64,000 nucleotides of DNA, from contig CANQNE010000008.1 of NCBI GenBank assembly GCA_947625135.1, forward strand, positions 1 to 64,000, in the 5' to 3' direction. The notes beneath the pieces are model-generated. The model was not told the origin of the DNA and searched no databases. It worked only from the letters and a program-made list of their open reading frames with translations. The stretch is from an uncultured Lachnospiraceae bacterium (GTDB taxonomy: Bacteria; Bacillota; Clostridia; Lachnospirales; Lachnospiraceae). Position numbers and translations under genes: made by a program. How positions within the stretch are numbered: the stretch's first letter is position 1; every line of letters begins with the position of its first letter. This document shows positions 1-7,939 of the stretch, one piece after another.

Positions 1-25
1 TGCCGCCGTTACCGGCAACTTTCAC

Positions 26-54
26 AGATTAACACATCTTTTTCCTGTTGTCAA
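26..54 (-). promoter_or_regulatory. Sigma-A promoter, second of a tandem pair, firing leftward
   Basis: On the minus strand a perfect -35 TTGACA (54-49) is followed by a 17-base spacer and a -10 TAATCT (31-26). It points out of the window to the left. With the stronger promoter at 113-141 it forms a tandem pair, an arrangement often seen ahead of stable-RNA or other highly expressed operons. What it drives is outside the window. Confidence 0.6.
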
Positions 55-112
55 CTGTTTTTTTCTTTTTTCTTCCGTCCCACAGAGTCCCCCCTGAAGC
101 GACGGTGAACTC

Positions 113-141
113 ATTATATAATGCCCTTTCTTAATTGTCAA
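113..141 (-). promoter_or_regulatory. Consensus sigma-A promoter firing leftward
   Basis: On the minus strand TTGACA (141-136), a 17-base spacer and TATAAT (118-113) make a perfect sigma-A promoter just after the cvpA-like stop codon. Transcription would start near 106 and leave the window. No ORF of size begins in the remaining bases, so the target gene or RNA lies to the left. Confidence 0.75.
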
Positions 142-152
142 CGGATTTTTTT

Positions 153-860
153 CTATTTTACCAACGAAAAAAACAACACTAATATATTATGATCAAACAG
201 GAAAGAAAGTACCTGACTTTCCGCGATCATTTTCATACAGCTCTGTCCGAAAGAGGTCTGCAGAACACAGGTCACGATCAGGAAAAATATCCAGATCAGC
301 GCCAGCCCTTCCAGCAGTCCGAAAAGCAATCCCGCCGTTTGATTCAGCTTATGTATAATGGGCAGCTTTGAGACAACATCCAGCGCATGGAGAATGATCC
401 ACAGAACCACGCGGATGACAAGAAACGTGATCATATAGCTGATGGAAGAGACTACCGTACCGGCGATTCCGTCCGCAACCGCCGCCCGCGCCGATACCAT
501 CTGCCCGTCCATATCCGGCACCATCTTTTCTATGCTGTTTTTCAGAGACTGGGGTATCTCCTGCCTGTTCAAGATCTCCTGAACCATATTTTCTGACAGC
601 TGCCCGCTCTCCAAACCCGAAGGCCCTTCCTCCGCCGTTTCATTCTGTGCCAGAAACTCCTCGCATTTTGCCTGTACCGCTTCATAGATTCCTGTATTTT
701 CCCGGATAACGGTATTGATATAGGGGGCAAGCACTGCAGACAGCACCAATGCCACAATCAGGGAACCGAAGGAAAAAATAATCCTTACGATCCCCTTTTT
801 GTACCCGTAATATGCAAAACCGATCATCCACACCGCCGCTGCGATCAATAACCAGTTCAT
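153..860 (-). CDS. CvpA family membrane protein
   Basis: A 235-residue integral membrane protein of the CvpA (colicin V production) family, whose general role is poorly defined. The N-terminal half has two hydrophobic segments (residues about 3-15 and 25-46) with a glycine-rich YYGYKKG turn between them. A polar extracytoplasmic loop (about 50-130) is followed by two more membrane segments (about 135-160 and 175-205). It is longer than the usual 160-180-residue family members because of this loop. It is the last gene of a LysM / DUF5711 / cvpA run, 26 bases after DUF5711, with a GGAGGAAAC-type ribosome site at its ATG, so co-transcription is likely. Family assignment is by pattern only. Confidence 0.75.
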   Translation of the reverse strand: MNWLLIAAAVWMIGFAYYGYKKGIVRIIFSFGSLIVALVLSAVLAPYINTVIRENTGIYEAVQAKCEEFLAQNETAEEGPSGLESGQLSENMVQEILNRQEIPQSLKNSIEKMVPDMDGQMVSARAAVADGIAGTVVSSISYMITFLVIRVVLWIILHALDVVSKLPIIHKLNQTAGLLFGLLEGLALIWIFFLIVTCVLQTSFGQSCMKMIAESQVLSFLFDHNILVLFFSLVK

Positions 861-886
861 TGTTTCCTCCGTTTCTCTGCCAAAGA

Positions 887-2182
887 CTACAGTTTCATTT
901 TGACTGTTTCCGTCTTATTGGCCTTTACCAGCAAAAACCTGTCTTTGGAGAGCGCCACAATATCAGATACCGGCCCGGACAATTCACAGGGCTTCAGCTT
1001 CAGGCGGCCGCCAATGGTATAGATGCACCATTCTTTATCATTGTACATGATGATACGATCCTTTGAGATCTTAATATGCTCGTACTGGAAGTCAAATGCT
1101 TTGTCAAGGATCTTATTTCCTTCTGTATCATAAATCTCCATACGGTAGCCGTTATCCTCTTTGAATACCATCCCCGCATACGCTTCATCATAGAATATAC
1201 TCTGGATCTCCTGCTCCGTCCGGATCTCCTGCAGAACCTCAGGCCGCTGACTTCCCTTGAAAACAGTAAGCTGATGATCTCCAAATGCAAAGGCGGTTTT
1301 TGAATCCGCATAATAAACCGTGGGGATCACCGTATTGTCATACTTCTTCTCACTGACAATGTTGTCGATCTCCGCAGCGCCAATGCTGGCAAAGCTGTAA
1401 AAGACCACATTACTTTTCGTAATGCCGTCCTCCACCAGCAGGTAGCTGACTGCCAGCTTCAGACCATCGTCTGACAGAGAAATGTCCACGGGATAGCCGC
1501 TCTTTTCAAAGACTGCTTTCCCTTCCGCGATCATCTCGCCTTCTCCGTCATAATACTGCAAAAAGTGTTCCCCATTCTTTTCCATGAGCAGCACCAGCGT
1601 CCCCTGCTCAGAAATCTGTACTTTTTTGATGGGCATGGTAACCTCAAACTCCGTTGTCTTTCCCTCCAGATTAAACAGGCAGACCTTCATTCCGTTCCGC
1701 TCCGCGATCACCATATTTCTGCCGCAGATATCAAGCAGCGGGCTCTCCATCTCGTATGTTTCATTCCATATAATCTTCTTTTTATTCTGATAAAAAGTCG
1801 CGCCGTCCTTGGAGTAACGGAGCGTCTTCCCGTAAAATTCCGCATACTGTACGCTGGTTCCGGCAGTGCGGTCCTCGGTGTTGATCACCTTATAAGAGGA
1901 ATACGCGATCAGGTTCCGAACCACGCATACAAGGATCACAATCAACGCCGCCGCTCCTATGCCACACAAAATGCGCAGCAGCACCATCCGCTTGTGGGCG
2001 GCGATCCTTTCTTCATAGCTCATGCTGCTGAGCCGGCGCTTCCTTTTCGAAACACGCTTTTTCCCGGAACGGCCTTTCTCCGGATTGTCTTCAAGATCAT
2101 CTTTTTTATCAGCAAGATCAAATTCGTCGTCAAAATATTCCGGTTCCATCTTGATGGGCGTTCTTTTTTTCTTTTTCCTCAC
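887..2182 (-). CDS. DUF5711 family membrane-anchored protein
   Basis: A 431-residue protein of a family (DUF5711) found mainly in Lachnospiraceae; function unknown. The first 70 residues are highly charged, with acidic and Lys/Arg-rich blocks, and should be cytoplasmic. One transmembrane segment lies at about residues 70-90. The rest is predicted extracytoplasmic and made of short beta-strand repeats with periodic YD/GE turns, resembling a WD40/quinoprotein-type propeller. It sits between the LysM protein and cvpA-like genes on the same strand with short gaps, which suggests a shared role at the cell envelope. The propeller reading is inference from strand periodicity. Confidence 0.7.
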   Translation of the reverse strand: MRKKKKRTPIKMEPEYFDDEFDLADKKDDLEDNPEKGRSGKKRVSKRKRRLSSMSYEERIAAHKRMVLLRILCGIGAAALIVILVCVVRNLIAYSSYKVINTEDRTAGTSVQYAEFYGKTLRYSKDGATFYQNKKKIIWNETYEMESPLLDICGRNMVIAERNGMKVCLFNLEGKTTEFEVTMPIKKVQISEQGTLVLLMEKNGEHFLQYYDGEGEMIAEGKAVFEKSGYPVDISLSDDGLKLAVSYLLVEDGITKSNVVFYSFASIGAAEIDNIVSEKKYDNTVIPTVYYADSKTAFAFGDHQLTVFKGSQRPEVLQEIRTEQEIQSIFYDEAYAGMVFKEDNGYRMEIYDTEGNKILDKAFDFQYEHIKISKDRIIMYNDKEWCIYTIGGRLKLKPCELSGPVSDIVALSKDRFLLVKANKTETVKMKL

Positions 2183-2237
2183 AGATCCACATCCTTCGTA
2201 AAAAATACTTTATTTTTGATTATATCACATTTTTTAC

Positions 2238-3431
2238 TTAGGGTAGTATTATTTTTTGCCCAATCTCTAATTCGTTTTCATTCAGCCCCTGATTCAGTTG
2301 TTTGATCTCTTCAATTTTGTCTGTTGTCTGATAAATTTTTCTGCTGATGGAAGCAAGGGTATCTCCCTGCTGCACGATATAAGTTTTTTCCCCGGACACC
2401 TGCTGCCCTGTATTCTGGGAAGAGGATGTCCCGTTATCCGTCATATTCTGGAAGATTCCGCTGTCTGCGCCCAAACTGCCTGTCGCTGCGGGCTGCTGCC
2501 CGTTCTCAGCGGATGGAGCCGGGCTTTCGCCCTCCTTTTCTCCCGCCGGCATCTCCGTTTCTACAGCTTTCTCTCCGTCCATAATACTGGTGGCGATCGT
2601 CTCAATGGTTTCCTGCATCTCATACATTTTTTCATAATTATTGATCAGCGTGATCCCGATCACAAGCACCACGATCGCCAGCACTGTACTGGCGGCATAT
2701 AAAAATGTGGTCAGTTTGGATGCCGGCACGGGAAACAGGATGTTTTTCGGTTCTGTTTCCTCATAGTCATCAACAAACTGCTCTTCCTGTTTCGTCTCTC
2801 CGGCTGTAACGGATCCTTGTCTATGCTCCGTCGTCCAGCTCTTCTGCCTCGGCTTCTCTTCCTCCTGCTTTTCCCTGCAGCTCTGCATGTATGCCTTCAT
2901 TTCTTCATTTCGCTGATAATAAATGTAATATCCGCTCTGTTTCACCAGCCGGCTCCGCTCCCATAAATAAAACAGCTCCTCGGCTTCCGTGGGATCCTCC
3001 AGCAAAAACAGCCTGCTGTTATGTCCGAGGGTGGAGCCATACTTCCCGATCATATCGTAAGCCGGCAGATACCAGCCCAGCAGATTTGCCTCCGGAAAAT
3101 AGGCTTCCATATCCTCATACAGCTTCGGAAATGACTGCGGCGCAAATTCCAGTGTTTCTCCCTTCACGTGGATTCCCTCCGGCAATATCGCGCCGTTTAC
3201 AAACAGATACGTGATGTCCTCCATCTGTGATTCTTTTCCCAGAAGCGCTGTGACTACCGGATCGCTTTTTTTCATCTGCCGGTTCAAAAAATTCATGACG
3301 CTGTCTTCCACATAAATGCGGGTATTTCCTCCCGCGTTTCCGATCTGCCGAATGTTTTTCAACGCTGCCAGCGTCTCTTCCGCGTGCGTTTTAGGTTTTT
3401 TCGTCTCTCCGCTGTAAATCACTTCGATCAT
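2238..3431 (-). CDS. Membrane-anchored LysM protein with MPN-like N-terminal domain
   Basis: A 397-residue protein. The last 50 residues form a LysM peptidoglycan-binding module (TYIVQQGDTLASISRKIY, ending in IGQKIILP). A single transmembrane helix lies at about residues 240-262. A Ser/Thr/Gln-rich linker joins it to LysM outside the membrane. The N-terminal 200 residues are cytoplasmic and look like a degenerate JAB/MPN fold: an ALLGKE segment followed by LFVNGAILPEG and later LLGWYLPAYD, matching the positions of GLLLG and GWYHSHP in active MPN+ proteins but without the metal-binding histidines. It is the first gene of the run with DUF5711 and cvpA. The MPN reading is my inference. Confidence 0.75.
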   Translation of the reverse strand: MIEVIYSGETKKPKTHAEETLAALKNIRQIGNAGGNTRIYVEDSVMNFLNRQMKKSDPVVTALLGKESQMEDITYLFVNGAILPEGIHVKGETLEFAPQSFPKLYEDMEAYFPEANLLGWYLPAYDMIGKYGSTLGHNSRLFLLEDPTEAEELFYLWERSRLVKQSGYYIYYQRNEEMKAYMQSCREKQEEEKPRQKSWTTEHRQGSVTAGETKQEEQFVDDYEETEPKNILFPVPASKLTTFLYAASTVLAIVVLVIGITLINNYEKMYEMQETIETIATSIMDGEKAVETEMPAGEKEGESPAPSAENGQQPAATGSLGADSGIFQNMTDNGTSSSQNTGQQVSGEKTYIVQQGDTLASISRKIYQTTDKIEEIKQLNQGLNENELEIGQKIILP

Positions 3432-3636
3432 GGACAGTCACCTCGCCTGTTATTTTGTGAAAAATATCCTATCACAAACAGTTTGCAGCTTTTGCCATTT
3501 ACTGGCGATGATTTCTCAGAACTTTACGACAAACTTGTCCCCATACACGCAAATTCTTCTTTGTTTCTGAATCTTTTACGGATTTTCTGCGGTGATCTTT
3601 TCGGGATGTTTTTTTTGGTATTTTGTTCCACCTGAC

Positions 3637-3666
3637 GCATAAACTATAGTTGAAGTGGCAATACTT
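3637..3666 (+). promoter_or_regulatory. Putative forespore-type (sigma-F/G) promoter of yyaC
   Basis: GCATA (3637-3641), an 18-base spacer and AATACTT (3660-3666) resemble the forespore sigma-G/F pattern (GYATA, then CATACTA; five of seven in the -10). A start near 3673 would give a leader of about 67 bases to the ATG at 3740 and would exclude the upstream TTG at 3650 as start codon. The wider stretch 3432-3739 holds no other gene that I can see. Inference from a short motif. Confidence 0.35.
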
Positions 3667-3739
3667 CCATGGAAAAGAAGCAGCCGCACAGGCTTTTGGC
3701 TTTTGCGACGGCCTTTTTGATGAAAGGACAGGACCGGAT

Positions 3740-4294
3740 ATGAACCATCATATACACTATTTCAACTGCCGCAAACCCTATGCGGCGCTGAATATGAGTA
3801 CAACGCTTTCTTCCTATCTTAAAAATCAAAAACCCACTCCTTCCGCACTGGTGCTTTTGTGCATAGGTACGGATCGGGTGACCGGGGACAGTCTGGGACC
3901 GCTGATCGGTTATAAGCTGGCCCGGCAAAATATTGCAAATATTTACGTTTACGGAACATTACAACATCCGGTCCATGCCCTGAATCTGGAAACTGTTTTC
4001 CATGACATCAAAAAGAGGCATCCTCTTCTGCCTGTTGTGGCAGTGGATGCCTCTCTTGGTCATGAATCCGATCTGGAATGTATCACCGTCAGCGCCGGCT
4101 CTTTAAAGCCGGGGATCGGCGTAGACAAAGAACTAAGCGCCGTAGGAGATATCTCTATTACCGGAGTTGTCAGCGCCTCGTCCCCTTACGGACAGGCTCA
4201 GCTGCAGGCCACCCGGCTGGACACGGTAATGCGTCTTGCGGATGTGATCTGCGACGGGATCGTACAGGCGGCGGCAACGCTGGCGCCTGTATGA
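3740..4294 (+). CDS. yyaC: Sporulation protein YyaC (putative protease, DUF1256)
   Basis: A 184-residue protein of the YyaC family, which is structurally related to the Gpr/HybD hydrogenase-maturation protease fold and is expressed during sporulation in Bacillus. The hallmark CIGTDRVTGDSLGPLIG appears early, with the conserved Asp residues, followed by HPVHALN and VVAVDASLG motifs. The reading frame is open back to a TTG at 3650, but the ATG at 3740 has an AAAGGACAGG ribosome site and gives a family-like N-terminus. It converges with the toxin-antitoxin operon. In Bacillus yyaC lies close to oriC, so its presence agrees with an origin-proximal position, though this is only suggestive. Confidence 0.85.
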   Translation: MNHHIHYFNCRKPYAALNMSTTLSSYLKNQKPTPSALVLLCIGTDRVTGDSLGPLIGYKLARQNIANIYVYGTLQHPVHALNLETVFHDIKKRHPLLPVVAVDASLGHESDLECITVSAGSLKPGIGVDKELSAVGDISITGVVSASSPYGQAQLQATRLDTVMRLADVICDGIVQAAATLAPV

Positions 4295-4299
4295 CCCGG

Positions 4300-4431
4300 T
4301 TATCCTTCATGCAAAACACGAACCCAGTTTAAAAATTCTGTATTTTGCGCCGTTATACTGTCGTAATAATTTGTAAGGGCAGTATGATCTTCTATTTTTT
4401 CTAACTGTCTTCTTCTATCTAAAACCCTCAT
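4300..4431 (-). CDS. Small ORF translationally coupled to the YafQ-type toxin
   Basis: A 43-codon ORF whose ATG overlaps the toxin stop codon by four bases (ATGA at 4431-4428) and which ends six bases from the yyaC stop. The peptide begins MRVLDRRRQLEKIEDHT and ends in WVRVLHEG; it is charged, with no membrane segment or cysteine. I do not recognise it. The overlap suggests translational coupling, making it a candidate third member of the toxin-antitoxin operon. It could equally be a degraded remnant of a longer gene. Confidence 0.45.
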   Translation of the reverse strand: MRVLDRRRQLEKIEDHTALTNYYDSITAQNTEFLNWVRVLHEG

Positions 4432-4709
4432 TTTCCAAAAAGATCGCTGTGATTGCCTGTACGTGACAAGGTCAGTACCAACTTATCATTTCTGATATGA
4501 TAGATCAATATCCAATCCGGTTGGATGTGACATTCTCTGAACCCCACCCAATCACCGGTCAGCTCATGATCCCTGTTTTTCTCCGGCAGTGTCTCGCCTC
4601 GTGACAGCGCCCGGATAATATCATCCAGCAGATTGATGTCCAGATTGCGTTTCATAGCCAGCTTATAGTCTTTTTTAAATCTGGTAGTCCAGACAATTTC
4701 ACGCTTCAT
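4428..4709 (-). CDS. YafQ/RelE-family mRNA interferase toxin
   Basis: A 93-residue type II toxin of the RelE/ParE superfamily, closest to YafQ. Such toxins cleave mRNA on the ribosome when not neutralised. Features seen: the N-terminal RFKKDYKLAMKR helix, the DHELTGDWVGFRECHI strand segment and the C-terminal ILIYHI..LVLTLSRTGNHSDLF core. The His and Phe near the C-terminus correspond to catalytic positions of YafQ. The start overlaps the antitoxin stop by four bases, the normal antitoxin-first arrangement. A small coupled ORF follows. The length is normal, and the toxin appears intact. Confidence 0.88.
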   Translation of the reverse strand: MKREIVWTTRFKKDYKLAMKRNLDINLLDDIIRALSRGETLPEKNRDHELTGDWVGFRECHIQPDWILIYHIRNDKLVLTLSRTGNHSDLFGK

Positions 4710-4984
4710 CGTTTCAACTCCTGAAGTGCCTCTTCCACATCGGAATAACCCTTCACATTTTCGTCATACGCAAGCCGCGCCGTCTCCATCATGGCAGCAA
4801 TCGTTTCCCTGTTCATCTTATTTACAGATATTTCAAACGGAATCCCGCCTTCGCGCAGCGCCTGTCGAACGAAAATATTAAATGCCGTTGACAGATTCAT
4901 TCCCAGTTCCGAAAAGAGCGCATCCGCCTGTGCTTTCAGCTTTGTATCCATACGGATACTGATATTCGTTGTTGATCCCGCCAT
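4706..4984 (-). CDS. RelB/DinJ-family antitoxin
   Basis: A 92-residue antitoxin partner of the YafQ-like toxin. The N-terminal half is a ribbon-helix-helix DNA-binding domain (TTNISIRMDTKLKAQADALF ... MNLSTAFNIFVRQAL), typical of RelB/DinJ, which binds the operon promoter and autoregulates. The acidic C-terminal part should wrap the toxin. The frame continues 17 codons further upstream, but the ATG at 4984 has a TAGGAG ribosome site and places the RHH strand at the usual distance from the N-terminus. Overlaps the toxin gene by four bases. Confidence 0.88.
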   Translation of the reverse strand: MAGSTTNISIRMDTKLKAQADALFSELGMNLSTAFNIFVRQALREGGIPFEISVNKMNRETIAAMMETARLAYDENVKGYSDVEEALQELKR

Positions 4985-5085
4985 ATCATCATCTCCTAAA
5001 ATTGATTTATCCTTTGTATTAATTATATTATACATATTTGCACGAAAAATGCAATGATCTGCACGAATATTTTTTATTTCTCCAT

Positions 5086-5129
5086 CAAAATTCCCCTGCC
5101 TGACAAACTAACTGCTGCAGGCAGGGGAA
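5086..5129 (-). terminator. Rho-independent terminator of the tkt operon
   Basis: A perfect 12-base inverted repeat (5091-5102 and 5118-5129, TTCCCCTGCCTG) with a 15-base loop, followed on the minus strand by TTTT. It lies 80 bases after the transketolase stop and closes the long pfkA-to-tkt array. Confidence 0.85.
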
Positions 5130-5208
5130 CAGTCTTCATTTCATAATCTCACGGCAGCAGTCCAGCCGGGCGCTTCAACCCCGTCCGGCCACTGCGCTGC
5201 CTTCTTAC

Positions 5209-7194
5209 TTACAGATCTTTCACTGTCTTCACTACATTGTCAACGGTAAAGCCAAATTTTTTGAACAACACACTATAAGGTGCGCTGGCGCCAAAGCCCT
5301 TCATGGTAATATAAGCGCCGTCAAGCCCTACATACTTGCCCCAGCCGAAATCGGTAAGCGCCTCAATGGCTACACGCTTGCGGCACGCTTTGGGAAGTAC
5401 GGATTCTTTATATGCCTCTGATTGCTGCTCATACAGATCCATACAGGGCATGCTGACAACACGCACGTCCATCCCTTCCTTTGCCAGTTCCGCCTTTGCG
5501 TCGATGGCAAGAGATACTTCAGAGCCGCTTGCCATCAGAATCACATCCGGCACGGCTTTTTCGCTGTCATCAATGATGTAACCGCCCTTCAACGCTTCTT
5601 TGGAAGAACCGGGCAGCTGAGGGAGATTCTGTCTGGTCAGCGCCAGCGCTGTGGGCGTAGTCTGGTTGGTGATGGCATAATACCATGCCGCCGCTGTCTC
5701 CGTGGCGTCCGCCGGACGGAAAATATTGAAATTGGGCAGGGCGCGGAGCATTGCCAGCTGCTCAATAGGCTCATGAGTGGGTCCGTCCTCACCCACGCCA
5801 ATGCTGTCATGGGTCAGCACATAAGTAACTGGCAGTCCCATGATGGCCGCCAGACGGGCCATGGGTTTTACATAATCACTGAATACAAAGAAAGTGGCGA
5901 TATAAGGCTTCAGACCGCCGTGAAGGGCAAGCCCGTTTGCGATAGCTGCCATAGCGATCTCACGCACACCAAAGTGCAGGTTACGGCCGCTATAATCCGC
6001 CTTGGAAAAATCTCCCGCGTCCTTCATGTTTGTCTTATTGGAAGGCGCAAGGTCTGCGGAACCGCCAATGAGATTCGGCAAAACATCCTTGATCCGGTTG
6101 ATCATGATGCCGGACAGGTTTCTGGTGGCCTCAGGCTTATCCTCATAAGCCCAGAATGATTCATCATCAATGAGACCGTCCGCCGCATGTACGTCATGAT
6201 ACTTGTCCCAAAGGGCCTTCATATCCGGATAAGTCTCACAGTATTTTGCGAACAATGCGTTCCATGCGTCCTCCGCCTTTGCCTTTTCCTTAGCAATGGC
6301 ACGGTAATTTTCGTATACTTCCTCCGGCACATAGAAGTCCTTGTCTGCCGGGAATCCCAGATTTTCTTTCAGGGCAGCCACATTTTCCACGCCCAGCGGT
6401 TCGCCGTGGGCGCTTGCCTTGCCCTGCTTTTCCGGGCAGCCGTAGCCGATCAGTGTCTTCACGGTGATCATCGTGGGACGGGTGGTGTCCGCCTTTGCCT
6501 CTTCGATGGCCTTGCCGATCTCCTCCAGATTATTGCCGTCTTCTACAACCAAAGTCTGGAAGCCAAAGGCTTCAAACCGTTTCTGTACATTTTCTGTAAA
6601 GGCAATGTCCGTACTTCCCTCGATGGAAATATTGTTGGAATCATAAAGCACGATCAGCTTGGAAAGCCCCAGCGTGCCGGCCAGGGAAAATGCCTCTGAG
6701 GAAATTCCCTCCATCATACAGCCGTCACCGCCAAGCACATACGTATAGTGATCCACAACGGGAAATCCTTCTTTATTGAATACAGATGCCAGATGGGCCT
6801 CCGCCATCGCCATACCTACAGCCATACCCATGCCGGCGCCCAGAGGGCCGGTAGTAGCCTCCACACCTACTGTATGGCCGTATTCCGGATGACCGGGCGT
6901 AAGGGAACCGTCCTGACGGAACTGAGCCAGATCCTCCACAGACAGATTTCCGTAACCGAACAGGTGCAACAGGGAATACAGCAGTGTAGAGCCATGTCCG
7001 CCTGACAAGATAAAACGGTCTCTGTTGGGCCATTTGGGATCGGCGGGATTGTGGTTCATGTGTTTTGCCCATAACTCATAAGCCATAGCGGCGGAGCCAA
7101 GGGGCAGTCCCGGATGACCGGAGTTTGCTTTCTGCACTGCGTCTGCCGCCAGCACACGGATGGCATTGACAGACATGGTATCAATTTTACTCAT
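5209..7194 (-). CDS. tkt: Transketolase
   Basis: A full-length 661-residue transketolase (thiamine diphosphate enzyme) that moves two-carbon units between ketoses and aldoses in the non-oxidative pentose phosphate pathway. Visible motifs: NSGHPGLPLGSAAMAYELW with the substrate-binding His near the start, the ThDP-binding VLGGDGCMMEGISSEA...YDSNNISIEG block, the transketolase signature around HDSIGVGEDGPTHEPIEQL with catalytic His, and RPADATETAAAW. It is 20 bases downstream of transaldolase and the last gene before the terminator at 5086-5129. Together with transaldolase and araD it routes pentoses into glycolysis. Confidence 0.97.
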   Translation of the reverse strand: MSKIDTMSVNAIRVLAADAVQKANSGHPGLPLGSAAMAYELWAKHMNHNPADPKWPNRDRFILSGGHGSTLLYSLLHLFGYGNLSVEDLAQFRQDGSLTPGHPEYGHTVGVEATTGPLGAGMGMAVGMAMAEAHLASVFNKEGFPVVDHYTYVLGGDGCMMEGISSEAFSLAGTLGLSKLIVLYDSNNISIEGSTDIAFTENVQKRFEAFGFQTLVVEDGNNLEEIGKAIEEAKADTTRPTMITVKTLIGYGCPEKQGKASAHGEPLGVENVAALKENLGFPADKDFYVPEEVYENYRAIAKEKAKAEDAWNALFAKYCETYPDMKALWDKYHDVHAADGLIDDESFWAYEDKPEATRNLSGIMINRIKDVLPNLIGGSADLAPSNKTNMKDAGDFSKADYSGRNLHFGVREIAMAAIANGLALHGGLKPYIATFFVFSDYVKPMARLAAIMGLPVTYVLTHDSIGVGEDGPTHEPIEQLAMLRALPNFNIFRPADATETAAAWYYAITNQTTPTALALTRQNLPQLPGSSKEALKGGYIIDDSEKAVPDVILMASGSEVSLAIDAKAELAKEGMDVRVVSMPCMDLYEQQSEAYKESVLPKACRKRVAIEALTDFGWGKYVGLDGAYITMKGFGASAPYSVLFKKFGFTVDNVVKTVKDL

Positions 7195-7214
7195 AGTGAC
7201 CTCCTGATTCTGTA

Positions 7215-7868
7215 TTATTCACCGAAAACTGCTTTGTAGTCAGCCTGGAACTTGGCAATGCCCGCATCTGTAAGAGGATGCTTTGTACACTGCTCGATCA
7301 CGCTGTAGGGAACGGTTGCAATGTCGGCGCCTGCCAGCGCGCAGTCTGTCACATGGATAGGATTTCGGATGCTTGCAGCAATGATCTCAGTCTCAAAGCC
7401 GTAATTGTTGAAGATCTCAACGATGTCCTCGATCAGATTGATGCCGGGCTGTGAAATATCGTCCAGACGGCCAAGGAACGGAGACACGTATGTTGCGCCT
7501 GCCCTTGCAGCCAGAAGCGCCTGATTGGCAGTAAAGATCAGGGTCACATTGGTCTTAATGCCTTCTGCGGACAGCACCTTCACCGCTTTCAGGCCTTCCA
7601 CGGTCATCGGGATCTTCACTACCATGTTGGGGTGGATCTTCGCGATCTCTCTGCCTTCTTTGATCATGCCCTCTGCGTCCACTGTGGTGGCCTTTACCTC
7701 GCCGCTGATCGGGCCGTCAACGATGGAAGTGATTTCCTTGATCACCTCGTTAAAATCACGGCCTTCCTTTGCGATCAGAGAAGGGTTTGTAGTCACGCCG
7801 CAGATCACGCCCATGTCGTTTGCCTTGCGGATATCTTCTACATTCGCTGTGTCAATAAAAAGTTTCAT
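7215..7868 (-). CDS. tal: Transaldolase, TalC type (fructose-6-phosphate aldolase-like)
   Basis: A 217-residue small transaldolase of the TalC/FSA family. It forms a Schiff base through the lysine in MVVKIPMT and transfers dihydroxyacetone units. Family members are either transaldolases or fructose-6-phosphate aldolases. The GEVKATT segment has a Glu where E. coli FSA has Gln59, and [11 protein letters not shown] resembles Bacillus TalC; both favour transaldolase activity, as does its place directly before transketolase. The family fingerprint [13 protein letters not shown] is present near residue 25. Strong ribosome site (AGGAGGAAAGC). Confidence 0.93.
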   Translation of the reverse strand: MKLFIDTANVEDIRKANDMGVICGVTTNPSLIAKEGRDFNEVIKEITSIVDGPISGEVKATTVDAEGMIKEGREIAKIHPNMVVKIPMTVEGLKAVKVLSAEGIKTNVTLIFTANQALLAARAGATYVSPFLGRLDDISQPGINLIEDIVEIFNNYGFETEIIAASIRNPIHVTDCALAGADIATVPYSVIEQCTKHPLTDAGIAKFQADYKAVFGE

Positions 7869-7939
7869 TTTGCTTTCCTCCTAAATTTTATATTTATTTT
7901 ATTAAAAAAAATCTTACAGGTAATGCAGGGAATGCCGCG

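Noticed and set aside
4706-5035. Longer antitoxin start at 5035
   Set aside because: The ATG at 4984 has a much better ribosome site and family-like N-terminus.
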